The position numbers were made by a program, and so were the translations under genes. Under the pieces are notes generated by a model. It worked only from the letters and a program-made list of their open reading frames with translations, did no database searches and was not told the origin of the DNA. A DNA stretch of 64,000 nt from Nonlabens xiamenensis (GTDB lineage: Bacteria; Bacteroidota; Bacteroidia; Flavobacteriales; Flavobacteriaceae): contig NZ_RMVE01000003.1 in the NCBI RefSeq assembly GCF_003865345.1, positions 490,344 through 554,343 on the forward strand. Reading direction: 5' to 3'. Position 1 is the stretch's first letter; every line of letters starts with the position of its first letter. Shown here in pieces: positions 45,134 through 54,039 of this stretch.

Positions 45134-46255
45134 CTAAATTTTATTATCCTTATAGAGATAACCAAGACTGATCGCTGTTAAAGGGGTAACAAATAAGGAA
45201 TAAGAGAAAAAAGATTCTATGAAGCAAAATAAAAATGTAAGGTAAGCAATTTTGTAGCCTAGATCCTTAATCTTAGGCCTAAGAGTTAAACCTCGAATTA
45301 AAAATATGTATATTGTTAATGTAAAAACAATACCGTATTTTGACCAAAAGCCAATTGGAGAAAAATGTACATTGGCAACATCCTTATCGATATAAACACC
45401 CAAATCATAAGTAAACCCGACCCCTAAACCAAAAAAATAATCGGCGTCTGTTTTGACTAGTTGAAGAATGGAATTAATTTCATCATCCCGGCCTGCACTT
45501 ATTAAAGCCAAACCCTCTTCCCAATTACTACCTTCCTGAAACTTTTCATAGGAATAATTTAGCCTACGAATTGCATTATTGTCACTGTACTCCTGAAATA
45601 AGAAAACTAACAAAAATACTCCGGCGACCCCTAGAAATAAATATCTGATGATTTGTCTTTTTTTAAATAATAAGACTCCCGCGATAAATGTTGCGATGGC
45701 TCCAAATAATTGAGCTCTCTTGCCATAAAGCAATATGAGTAGCAGAGCTGCAATAAGATAAATGAAATTACCATTGAAATACTGGGCAAAAGGCAATTCT
45801 AATGGCGGGAAAATAGCAACTCTATTCACTCCCGCAGAACTGTAAATATAATAAGCTACGGGTAATAGAACTACACTACCTAAAAATGCAATTTTTGAAT
45901 AGAATTTAACGTAGGATTGAAAATCATTTCTTTGCCAATATTCCTTAAAAATATAGACCTTACAGAAAAAAAATAAAGGATTGGTTACATCAGTTATATA
46001 CCGTCGTGATAGTTCAACACCGTTAAATAAACCAACGAAAATACTAATCAAAAGAAGGAGACAAATAAAGTAAATGAATGGCCGGTTTAGGTATTTACGA
46101 CCAATAATGACTACAAAACAATCTAATACAGCTGTTGCAATTAGTAGATAAACCGTCGCCGTGCTCTCCAAGGCGGTTCTCAGAGCACTTAAAAATATTC
46201 CGAGAAGACCCAAAAAAGGAAGTGATCTTAGATAAAACTTGAAATATTTACTCAT
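45134..46255 (-). CDS. wzy: O-antigen/EPS polymerase (Wzy-like)
   Basis: A 373-residue protein with about ten hydrophobic helices and a large loop between helices near the C-terminus (about 235-300, with ALISAGRDDEINSILQLV), the usual Wzy topology. The sequence is poorly conserved, as expected for Wzy, so the call rests on topology and neighbours: a flippase gene overlaps its start by 8 bases and glycan genes surround it. It would join repeat units on the periplasmic side. Confidence 0.75.
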   Translation of the reverse strand: MSKYFKFYLRSLPFLGLLGIFLSALRTALESTATVYLLIATAVLDCFVVIIGRKYLNRPFIYFICLLLLISIFVGLFNGVELSRRYITDVTNPLFFFCKVYIFKEYWQRNDFQSYVKFYSKIAFLGSVVLLPVAYYIYSSAGVNRVAIFPPLELPFAQYFNGNFIYLIAALLLILLYGKRAQLFGAIATFIAGVLLFKKRQIIRYLFLGVAGVFLLVFLFQEYSDNNAIRRLNYSYEKFQEGSNWEEGLALISAGRDDEINSILQLVKTDADYFFGLGVGFTYDLGVYIDKDVANVHFSPIGFWSKYGIVFTLTIYIFLIRGLTLRPKIKDLGYKIAYLTFLFCFIESFFSYSLFVTPLTAISLGYLYKDNKI

Positions 46256-47468
46256 TGGTTTTAAAAATAATCTTTGCGCATGCTCGATATTGCGTAAATA
46301 TAGTAAGCATCAATACACTTAGTAATACGAATCCAATCAATCTATAATCAATGTCATAAAATTTTACGTAAAAATATGCTCCGGCTACAATCGCAAGAAG
46401 AGGCACATAATTTCTCAAATATGAAACTTCTTTGTTTACAGAAATAAAAATCAAAGAAAATAATGAGCTGGAAAACACTAGGGATTTGATCAAGACATTA
46501 AATAAAGTGAAATGACTTAATAAATCATAATTGGTGAAAAAATGAAGTTGAATCAATTCAATAAAAAAAAACGAGCATACAGGGAATACTACCAGAATTA
46601 TATTGACAAGAATGACTTTTTTAAAGAAAATCACCCTGTAAGCATGTTCATTTTGTAATCTATAGATCATTTTAGGATAATAATAAAACAACACAGTGGT
46701 CGCGATCATATAAAAGGCCTTTCCAAAAAAGTCAGCCACCTGATAATTACCTAGTATATCTTTTTGCAAATCCAATTCATTTAAAATCAGTCGGTCAAAA
46801 GTGAGCAAAATTGTAGTGATGATTCCAATTCCAATTAACTTAACTCCTTCAACAATCAATTTTTTCAATAAATCAAAATTCAATGTTAGAAATCTTTTCC
46901 TTATAGTATTTAGCATTTTATATGCATCTATAAAATAACATATAATACCTATAGCCATAGAAATCGCCCATATCAAAACATATTGATACAGATTCTCTAC
47001 GAATACCAATACACCAATCAAGAATAATAGGGAAAAAATGATGTTGTTTTTATTTAAAACGTGTATTCGATCTATTACCCTGAAATAAGTCATAAAATAA
47101 CTTCTCAAAATGGTAAATGCGGAAAGGAAGCCAACAAACAACCAGTATTCGTTACTTAGTAAAATATAACTTAGGGTAATTGCTATAGCACCTGCCAGTA
47201 AATGGTATTGAAGGTTAATGATCAAAAAGTCTTGTTCTTCCTTATTCGATTGTAACTTTTTGTAATTCTTAATCATCACTTGATTGATACCCAAAGTCAG
47301 ATAAGCTGAATAAGTGAGGAAAAGAAAGATAGGTATAGATTTGCCCATCTCACCAGGACCTAATTCTTCAGCCACGATAAACGTAGTCAAGGCTGTAATT
47401 CCTATTTCCAAATATTTTAAAGAAGAAAATAAAATTACACCTTTGTATTTCAAAAAGTATTTATACAT
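46248..47468 (-). CDS. wzx: Repeat-unit flippase (Wzx-like)
   Basis: A 406-residue protein with about twelve membrane helices and the MOP/PST-family start (KYLEIGITALTTFIVAEELGPGEMGKSIPIFLFL). It should move lipid-linked repeat units across the inner membrane. I start at the ATG at 47468 (MYKYFLKYKG), which overlaps the pseI stop as ATGTATAA. An in-frame ATT/ATG stretch reaches 47480 but overlaps pseI further. The gene is AT-rich compared with pseI, as is usual for Wzx. Confidence 0.82.
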   Translation of the reverse strand: MYKYFLKYKGVILFSSLKYLEIGITALTTFIVAEELGPGEMGKSIPIFLFLTYSAYLTLGINQVMIKNYKKLQSNKEEQDFLIINLQYHLLAGAIAITLSYILLSNEYWLFVGFLSAFTILRSYFMTYFRVIDRIHVLNKNNIIFSLLFLIGVLVFVENLYQYVLIWAISMAIGIICYFIDAYKMLNTIRKRFLTLNFDLLKKLIVEGVKLIGIGIITTILLTFDRLILNELDLQKDILGNYQVADFFGKAFYMIATTVLFYYYPKMIYRLQNEHAYRVIFFKKVILVNIILVVFPVCSFFFIELIQLHFFTNYDLLSHFTLFNVLIKSLVFSSSLFSLIFISVNKEVSYLRNYVPLLAIVAGAYFYVKFYDIDYRLIGFVLLSVLMLTIFTQYRACAKIIFKTNE

Positions 47469-48504
47469 CCAGATAATCAAGCTTCATCGGAGTTCCTTTA
47501 CTCAGGTCTGTCAAAAAAGGCTTTCCAATTATTTGATCCAAATATTTAGGATGCATTCCATATCCTGGACGGATAGAGCGGACGTTTTTATCGGTTACCA
47601 CTTCACCTTTCTTGATATCTTGAACTACAAACAATGACCTTGCAAACTTTCTATTTTTCTCTACTTTTTTAGTAACTGAATAATCGACTGAACCGATAAG
47701 TTTTTCGGCATCCCTGACGGCGTTTACCATCTCTCTAAACTCAGATTCATCTAAAGAAAAATCAGCGTCTGGCCCACCTATGGATTTGTCTAAAATAAAA
47801 TGTTTTTCAATAACTTTTGCGCCCAATGAAACAGCTACAACTGGAGCAATAAAACCATATGTATGATCGCTAAATCCAACTTCGACACCAAAACGCTTCC
47901 CCATGTCAGTGATAGTTTTAAGATTTGCCAATTCAAGTGGTGCTGGATAAGACGAAGTGCATTTAAGTAAGATAATTTCATTATTGCCAGCTTGCCTACA
48001 TGTCTTAATGGCTAATTCAATATCATCTTCAGTAGCAATACCTGTGGACATGATCATTGGTTTTCCCTGGGATGCGGCATATTTAATCAGAGGGATATCC
48101 TGAATTTCAAAAGATGCAATCTTATAAGCTGGAACATCTAATTCATGCAAAAAATCCACAGCACTGTGGTCGAATGGGGAAGAAAAACAAATCAAGTCTA
48201 AATCTTTAGCTTTCTTGAAAAGTGCTTCATGCCATTCCCATGGCGTATAAGCTTCACTGTACAACTCATATAAAGTTTTACCGTCCCACAATGAGCCACT
48301 GTCTATTTTAAAATAATCATTATTTACATCAATGGTTAATGTATCTGGTGTATAGGTTTGCAGTTTTATTGCATCGGCACCAGCTCTTTTTGCTGCCTCG
48401 ATGGTTTGCAGTGCTACATCTAAATTACCATTATGATTTGCAGACAGTTCAGCAATTATAAAACAGGGACTACCTTCTTGAATATCAAATTCACCAATTT
48501 TCAT
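47461..48504 (-). CDS. pseI: Pseudaminic acid synthase
   Basis: A 347-residue NeuB-family enzyme that condenses phosphoenolpyruvate with 2,4-diacetamido-2,4,6-trideoxy-L-altrose. ELSANHNGNLDVALQTIEAAK at the start is typical of PseI rather than NeuB. The barrel ends near 275 and a SAF/antifreeze-like domain follows (about 290-347, SLFVVQDIKKGEVVT). GGPDADFSLDESEF is also PseI-like. It overlaps the formyltransferase by four bases and is part of the pse run from 52818 to 47461. Confidence 0.92.
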   Translation of the reverse strand: MKIGEFDIQEGSPCFIIAELSANHNGNLDVALQTIEAAKRAGADAIKLQTYTPDTLTIDVNNDYFKIDSGSLWDGKTLYELYSEAYTPWEWHEALFKKAKDLDLICFSSPFDHSAVDFLHELDVPAYKIASFEIQDIPLIKYAASQGKPMIMSTGIATEDDIELAIKTCRQAGNNEIILLKCTSSYPAPLELANLKTITDMGKRFGVEVGFSDHTYGFIAPVVAVSLGAKVIEKHFILDKSIGGPDADFSLDESEFREMVNAVRDAEKLIGSVDYSVTKKVEKNRKFARSLFVVQDIKKGEVVTDKNVRSIRPGYGMHPKYLDQIIGKPFLTDLSKGTPMKLDYLDV

Positions 48505-49370
48505 GATTCTAGTTTTTTATTTAACAAAAATTCTGCCCTGATCTTATGACGTGTTTTTATTATTTCAAGTGCTCCATCTGGACACTTGATCGTTAAAGGA
48601 TCAGTCGACAGTACATATCCATTGGGCATTTCGTAATGGAATCCCATATCGCTTTTTTTCACCTTATCGATAATAATTTTATGATCCATAAAACAAGCAT
48701 ACGCACCTGGATATGGCTCGGATTGGGCTCTTACCCAATTGCAAATTCGATCCTTTGACCAGTTCCAGTTTATCTTCCCCATCTCTGGAGTCCTCTTGCC
48801 AAAATAGGTGGCCTGTTTCTCGTTTTGTGTCCGTTTAACAAGTTGGGAATCTTGATAATTAATAAGAAACGTGTTCACCAGTTTAGGATATAATCCTTCA
48901 TAAATGCTTAGAAGTTTAGCGCCCGTCATCTCAGGCGTTATGTCCACCACTATTTGTTCGATAACATCTCCTGTATCACAACCAAGTTCGATTTCGTGAA
49001 GCGTTATTCCAGCTTGTGTTTCTCCATTAATAATAGCCCACACATGTGGAGTACGTCCTCTATATCTAGGAAGCAAAGAACCATGAACGTTTACGGCTAT
49101 GTTAGTCGGCCATTGAATGAGATCTTCTTCTATCAAAAATAAATAATTTACGGATAGCAGGACCTCTACATTTAAATGACTAACCTCAGCGTATGCTTTA
49201 CCACCCCGAGGATTACCAACAAACAATGCAATAGAGTTTTCTTGAGTATATTCAATGATATTCTTGGATTTTGAGTCCGTCAACACGCAGGATAAATGAT
49301 ATGACCCCTGGTGCAAGTATTTGAGCATCTCATATCCCAAATTTCCACTACAAAGTAATGCTATATTCAT
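48501..49370 (-). CDS. Formyltransferase-family protein in the pse operon
   Basis: A 289-residue N10-formyl-THF-dependent formyltransferase homologue. The catalytic triad is visible: Asn94 and His96 in NVHGSLLPRYRG, Asp132 in ELGCDTGDVI. A C-terminal Fmt-like domain follows (GKINWNWSKDRICNWVRA). It is too short and too diverged for tRNA-Met formylation and sits between pseH and pseI, the slot where pseG is often found. It probably formylates an amino group on the pseudaminic precursor or another amino sugar, similar to enzymes called PseJ. Confidence 0.82.
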   Translation of the reverse strand: MNIALLCSGNLGYEMLKYLHQGSYHLSCVLTDSKSKNIIEYTQENSIALFVGNPRGGKAYAEVSHLNVEVLLSVNYLFLIEEDLIQWPTNIAVNVHGSLLPRYRGRTPHVWAIINGETQAGITLHEIELGCDTGDVIEQIVVDITPEMTGAKLLSIYEGLYPKLVNTFLINYQDSQLVKRTQNEKQATYFGKRTPEMGKINWNWSKDRICNWVRAQSEPYPGAYACFMDHKIIIDKVKKSDMGFHYEMPNGYVLSTDPLTIKCPDGALEIIKTRHKIRAEFLLNKKLES

Positions 49371-49927
49371 GCCTGACCATTTATTTTTGAATGTATAACC
49401 ACATCAACATATTCACCATTAAATAAACAATGATCTTTCAGTCTAGCATCATTAAAATATCGTTTTGCTTCAATAGCTTTGTATAGATGCGGTCTTAGAT
49501 CAAACGCATAAACATATAATTTATGTAGATTGAGCTCTTTAAATCCTATTTGCTCTATTAAATCCAAATACACACCCCAGAGCTTTTGAAAACTGCTTTG
49601 CTCCAACTCGGTTTTCATTATAAATGATATTTCAGCATTTTTATCTTGCCAATTAATATGCACCAATCCACCATAACCAATACAAACATCATCTTTCAAA
49701 AAAGAAAATAACAGTTGTTCTGGTTTTTCTTCTGAAAATAGTTTCGTAACAACACTTACGAAATAATTATCTTGTTTCTCTGTGGTCAGCGGCTCGTTTT
49801 GCCGTAGATGGTACATCTGCTCATTACGCCATTTCATAATGGCATGTCGATCCTCCATTCTTATGGGTACCAAACGATATTCTTGATTAGAATATTCTTG
49901 AGTCGACAAGCACTTATAAGAGTCCAT
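49367..49927 (-). CDS. pseH: PseH-like GNAT acetyltransferase
   Basis: A 186-residue GNAT-fold protein (RLVPIRMEDRHAIMKWRNE at the start; GYGGLVHINWQDKNAEISFIM; ELNLHKLYVYAF). The length, the MKWRN motif and the pse neighbours fit the N-acetyltransferase of UDP-4-amino-4,6-dideoxy-N-acetyl-L-altrosamine. It overlaps pseF by 14 bases. If the adjacent formyltransferase takes N4, this enzyme could act on another position. Confidence 0.8.
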   Translation of the reverse strand: MDSYKCLSTQEYSNQEYRLVPIRMEDRHAIMKWRNEQMYHLRQNEPLTTEKQDNYFVSVVTKLFSEEKPEQLLFSFLKDDVCIGYGGLVHINWQDKNAEISFIMKTELEQSSFQKLWGVYLDLIEQIGFKELNLHKLYVYAFDLRPHLYKAIEAKRYFNDARLKDHCLFNGEYVDVVIHSKINGQA

Positions 49928-50597
49928 ACTTTAGCTCAGCTAGTTTCCAATCAACTTCATTATCTATGTCCTGTCCTTCCATTTCACTAATCTCAAGTCC
50001 TCCAGAGTTTTCAGTGATTAAAACCCCACGACTAATACAAGTTTGAGTCAACCAATAAAATTGACCGGCATCATGATACGACGGCACAAGATCCTGACTA
50101 CGCGTATTGATATGATCGATGTCTAGAAACTTTATATTTCCGTGTGTATCTCGTCGCAATGCTCGTTGAATGGGAAATCCATATCGCATGACTGGAAGTA
50201 CAGAATCAAAATTTCCTCTATTCAAAAGTTTATGAGCCTCTTTTAGTTTTTTAGCACTGACGAATGGGGCTGTTGGATAAAGACAGCAAACAGAAGCAAA
50301 AGATAAACCATATTTCTTTTCATAAATATCCACAACTTCTTGAATTACGTCAAATGTAGTCGCATAATCATCTGCGTTTTTCTCAGATCTTAAGAAAGGA
50401 ACTTTAGCACCATATTGTTCAGCAGTTTCCTTTATCTCCAAATCGTCAGTGGAAACCATTACCTCGTCAAATAATTCTGAATCAAGCGCTGCTTCAATAG
50501 AATAAGCAATGATAGGTTTCCCCAAAAAAGGTTTGATATTTTTCCTTGGAATTCGCTTACTTCCTCCTCTTGCTGTTATAATGCACAAATTACCCAT
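49914..50597 (-). CDS. pseF: Pseudaminic acid cytidylyltransferase
   Basis: A 227-residue CMP-sugar synthetase that activates pseudaminic acid with CTP. ITARGGSKRIPRKNIKPFLGKPII is the nucleotide-binding signature of the NeuA/PseF group, followed by VMVSTDDLEIKE and YPTAPFVS. The start is the ATG at 50597 (MGNLCII), which overlaps the pseC stop by 8 bases; the frame is open further upstream but that part lies inside pseC. There is no PseG fusion at the C-terminus. Confidence 0.9.
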   Translation of the reverse strand: MGNLCIITARGGSKRIPRKNIKPFLGKPIIAYSIEAALDSELFDEVMVSTDDLEIKETAEQYGAKVPFLRSEKNADDYATTFDVIQEVVDIYEKKYGLSFASVCCLYPTAPFVSAKKLKEAHKLLNRGNFDSVLPVMRYGFPIQRALRRDTHGNIKFLDIDHINTRSQDLVPSYHDAGQFYWLTQTCISRGVLITENSGGLEISEMEGQDIDNEVDWKLAELKYGLL

Positions 50598-51780
50598 AAT
50601 ATTCATTGACCTTATCAAGAACTCTATGTTGTTCTTCATCTGTCAAGCTTGGAAACATCGGAAGACTGATACACCTTGAATAATAGCGCTCTGCAAAAGG
50701 TACATCTCCTTCTTTCCACCCCAAACCTCTATAATAAGGCATTAAATGGCAAGGTATATAATGAATTTGAGCATAGATACCATTTTCCCGGAGGTAATTG
50801 TAAAGACCCAATCTATCATCTACCTCAATCACATACAAGTGGTAAGCATGTCCTGGTACTACCCCACTTTGTCCTTTTATATATTTTTTATTCTCAAAAG
50901 CATCATTATACACAGAAGCTATCTCTATACGGCGTTGAATTCCCTGATCTGCTCGCTGCAACTGACTACTCCCTAGCGCTGCCTGAAAATCAGTAATCCT
51001 ATAATTATACCCCAATTCCTGCATTTCCATATACCAACCTGGATACTCTTGGCTGTTCTTCTCGGCTGACGCAAAATCCTTTGAGTTGGTATAAAGCGAC
51101 TCATCCTTTACAATACCATGCGTTCTCAAGGCCAGAAGTTTATGATATAATTCTTCATTGTTGGTAGTAATCATCCCTCCCTCTCCACAGGCAATATGTT
51201 TCACTGGATGAAAAGAGAATATAGCTAAGTCTGCAAAATTACCATTTCCACAATGTTGCTTTTCACCATTACTGTCCACAAAATACCCACCTGGAGAATG
51301 GCAACTATCTTCAATGATCCATAGATCATATTCATCAGCTAACTGTCTATATTCCTCCAAATTTACGGCACGTCCTGCAAAATCAACTGGAATGATACCA
51401 GCATACGTGCCTTTGGGAGAAGCCTCAAGAAGCAGTCTCACCTTTTGGACATCTAGCAAATAAGTTTTCGGATCAATATCTGCAAAAACAACCTCCCCGC
51501 CGCAATACCTTACACAGTTTGCACTTGCGGCAAAAGTTATTGGTGTAGTAATCACCTTATCACCAGGCTTAACATTTAAAGCCAAAGCATTTAAATGTAG
51601 TGCTGCGGTACCGTTGGAAACGGCCACTGCGTATTTAGCTCCTACGTAAGCGGAAAATTGCTCCTCAAATTCAGCGATACGAGGTCCTTGGGTAAGATAA
51701 TCTGATTGCAATGCATCAACAACAGCATCTATGTCTGCTTGCTGGATGTCTTGACGGCCGTAGGGAATTGAACTTGACAT
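50590..51780 (-). CDS. pseC: UDP-4-amino-4,6-dideoxy-N-acetyl-L-altrosamine transaminase
   Basis: A 396-residue DegT-family PLP enzyme, the second step of pseudaminic acid synthesis. IPYGRQDIQQADIDAVVDAL and the Schiff-base Lys194 in FSFHPVKHIACGEGG are PseC landmarks; LRTHGIVKD and YNYRITDFQAALG follow. It starts three bases after pseB. It is distinct from the PglE-like enzyme at 37277, so the locus has two sugar aminotransferases. Confidence 0.92.
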   Translation of the reverse strand: MSSSIPYGRQDIQQADIDAVVDALQSDYLTQGPRIAEFEEQFSAYVGAKYAVAVSNGTAALHLNALALNVKPGDKVITTPITFAASANCVRYCGGEVVFADIDPKTYLLDVQKVRLLLEASPKGTYAGIIPVDFAGRAVNLEEYRQLADEYDLWIIEDSCHSPGGYFVDSNGEKQHCGNGNFADLAIFSFHPVKHIACGEGGMITTNNEELYHKLLALRTHGIVKDESLYTNSKDFASAEKNSQEYPGWYMEMQELGYNYRITDFQAALGSSQLQRADQGIQRRIEIASVYNDAFENKKYIKGQSGVVPGHAYHLYVIEVDDRLGLYNYLRENGIYAQIHYIPCHLMPYYRGLGWKEGDVPFAERYYSRCISLPMFPSLTDEEQHRVLDKVNEYYG

Positions 51781-51783
51781 AAT

Positions 51784-52818
51784 TTAAATATCAAAATTTG
51801 AATCAACGTGTAATTTCACCAATGCTCTCAAACTTTCCACTGTCTCCCATTCAGTATTGGTGCCAGAATCATAAGCAAAACCGTCTGGAACATCCTCCCC
51901 TTTAAAAGCTGACTTATATTCTTCCTTTGTGTACTTAGAATATGGTGATTGTTGCGGCAGTATAGCATAATATTTACCAATATCAACTGTATTAAAGGAG
52001 TCAGAGGCTGTGATCATTTCTTCATGTAATTTCTCTCCTGGTCTAATTCCAATCTCTTTTTGTTCTAATTCTGGAGCGATTGCTGTTGCCACGTCTGGGA
52101 TTTTGTATGAAGGGATTTTAGGAACAAATACCTCACCACCCCATGCGTTCTCAATCGCATAAAAAACCATTTCACAGCCATCCTCCAATGAGATATTGAA
52201 TCTAGTCATCCTATTATCTGTAATAGGAAGAAATTCCGCACCTTCATTTCGCTTTTTAAGGAAAAACGGCATTACCGACCCATTCGACCCCATAACGTTT
52301 CCGTATCTAACTACAGAAAATTTGATATCTCGCTTTCCTTTGATATTATTGGCTGCTATGAATAATTTATCTGAAGCCAATTTAGTAGCTCCATACAAAT
52401 TTATCGGTGCCGCGGCCTTGTCTGTTGACAGTGCAACTACATTTTTTACATTACAAGCCAATGCTGCATCAATCACATTCTCTGCACCGTTAATATTTGT
52501 TTTAACGCATTCCATCGGGTTATATTCAGCCAAATGAACATGTTTCATTGCCGCAGCATGTATAACTACATCAATACCTTCAAAAGCTTTCATTAATCGA
52601 TTCTTATCCCTCACATCACCGATAAAATATCGGATTTGCGGAAATTCTGCCTCACTAAATTCCTGAGCCATTTGAAAATGCTTTTGTTCATCCCTTGACA
52701 AAATTACTAGCCGATGCACATCTGGACACCTGTCCAAGATCAGCTTGGTAAACATTTTTCCAAAAGAACCAGTACCTCCTGTAATCAATATTGACTTTCC
52801 TCCTAAATTTAAACTCAT
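51784..52818 (-). CDS. pseB: UDP-GlcNAc 4,6-dehydratase (inverting)
   Basis: A 344-residue short-chain dehydrogenase, the first enzyme of pseudaminic acid synthesis (dehydration with C5 inversion). ILITGGTGSFGKMFTK is the NAD site, AAMKHVHLAEYNPMECVKTN the catalytic region, and TRFNISLEDGCEMVFYA is typical of PseB. It lacks the N-terminal membrane helices of the PglF-like enzyme at 31737, so two separate 4-keto pools can be made. Six bases separate it from wecC. Confidence 0.92.
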   Translation of the reverse strand: MSLNLGGKSILITGGTGSFGKMFTKLILDRCPDVHRLVILSRDEQKHFQMAQEFSEAEFPQIRYFIGDVRDKNRLMKAFEGIDVVIHAAAMKHVHLAEYNPMECVKTNINGAENVIDAALACNVKNVVALSTDKAAAPINLYGATKLASDKLFIAANNIKGKRDIKFSVVRYGNVMGSNGSVMPFFLKKRNEGAEFLPITDNRMTRFNISLEDGCEMVFYAIENAWGGEVFVPKIPSYKIPDVATAIAPELEQKEIGIRPGEKLHEEMITASDSFNTVDIGKYYAILPQQSPYSKYTKEEYKSAFKGEDVPDGFAYDSGTNTEWETVESLRALVKLHVDSNFDI

Positions 52819-52824
52819 TACTTT

Positions 52825-54039
52825 TTATTTTTTCACACCACAAAAATCTAACACTACTTTGTTAGAATCCTTAGGCAATCCTTTAAACTCATCATGCGCA
52901 ACTAAAAACGCGATTATATCCGCTTTCGCGAAAGCGTCACTATAATCCGTCAACTTAAAAACCTTATGGTCCTGAATATTGGGTTCAACAATAAAATAAT
53001 CCTCGTCGTTAGCATCTTGCAGAACTTTCTGGGCAATATATTTTGCCGGAGACTCCCTTAAATCATCAATGTTTGGTTTAAACGCGAGCCCCATCAGGGC
53101 AATAGACGGTTTTCTACCGTGCTTCAATTGAAAATCCAATTTGGTCGACTTAATTTTTTCAGCACACCAGAAACTCTTATAATTATTAATCTCTCTCGCT
53201 TTTCCAATAATCTGAGATTCCATCGGAAAATCGGCTGTAATAAAATACGGATCTACAGCGATACAGTGCCCACCTACTCCACAACCTGGTTGTAAAATAT
53301 TCACCCTCGGATGTTTATTGGCCAAATTGATCAATTCCCAGACATTGATACCTGCTTTATCACAAATCAAACTCAACTCATTGGCAAATGCAATCTGTAC
53401 ATCCCTTGACGAATTCTCCACCAATTTGCACATCTCAGCTGTACGCGCGTTGGTTGGATGCAATTCCCCCTTTACGTAATTCTCATAAAAGGCCAGTGCC
53501 TTGGAGGTACTTTCTTCATTGATCCCACCTATCACACGATCATTATGAACCAACTCATGCATTACATTTCCCGGGAGCACACGCTCAGGACAATAGGCAA
53601 TAAAAATCTCTCCTTTCAATTCTGGTCGCTCAGAATAGATAAGATCAGCCATTTTTTCGGTTGTTCCTACTGGTGATGTGGATTCAATGATGTACAAATC
53701 ACCCTTCTTTAATAAGGGTAATATACCTTTAGTCGCCGCCTCAACAAAAGATATATCTGGTTCATTTTTATCTTTGAACGGAGTCGGCACCACGATCAAA
53801 TAGGTATCGGCTTCAACGGCGCTGGTTGAAGCTTCTAAGTACCCTTCTGCAACAGCGGTCGCCACAGCAGTATCCAGATCTGGCTCTATAATATGAATTT
53901 TACCTTGATTGATAGTTTCCACCACCTGCGGATTGATATCTACACCGTGCACCTGCACCTTATTACTCGCAATTAACGCAGCGGTGGGTAGACCTATGTA
54001 ACCCAATCCGATCATTACTACTTCTGGCTTTTTATTCAT
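52825..54039 (-). CDS. wecC: UDP-N-acetyl-D-mannosamine dehydrogenase
   Basis: A 404-residue NAD-dependent dehydrogenase converting UDP-ManNAc to UDP-ManNAcA. MIGLGYIGLPTAALIAS is the NAD site, LQPGCGVGGHCIAVDPYF includes the catalytic Cys, and AYCPERVLPGN is the WecC-type segment. It overlaps wecB by 8 bases, giving a two-gene UDP-ManNAcA module. A palindrome copy codes for AFAKA near the C-terminus. Confidence 0.9.
   Translation of the reverse strand: MNKKPEVVMIGLGYIGLPTAALIASNKVQVHGVDINPQVVETINQGKIHIIEPDLDTAVATAVAEGYLEASTSAVEADTYLIVVPTPFKDKNEPDISFVEAATKGILPLLKKGDLYIIESTSPVGTTEKMADLIYSERPELKGEIFIAYCPERVLPGNVMHELVHNDRVIGGINEESTSKALAFYENYVKGELHPTNARTAEMCKLVENSSRDVQIAFANELSLICDKAGINVWELINLANKHPRVNILQPGCGVGGHCIAVDPYFITADFPMESQIIGKAREINNYKSFWCAEKIKSTKLDFQLKHGRKPSIALMGLAFKPNIDDLRESPAKYIAQKVLQDANDEDYFIVEPNIQDHKVFKLTDYSDAFAKADIIAFLVAHDEFKGLPKDSNKVVLDFCGVKK
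52922..52935. repeat. Palindrome copy 7 (GCTTTCGCGAAAGC)
   Basis: Exact copy in wecC, extended to CGCTTTCGCGAAAGCG; read Ala-Phe-Ala-Lys-Ala. Confidence 0.95.
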
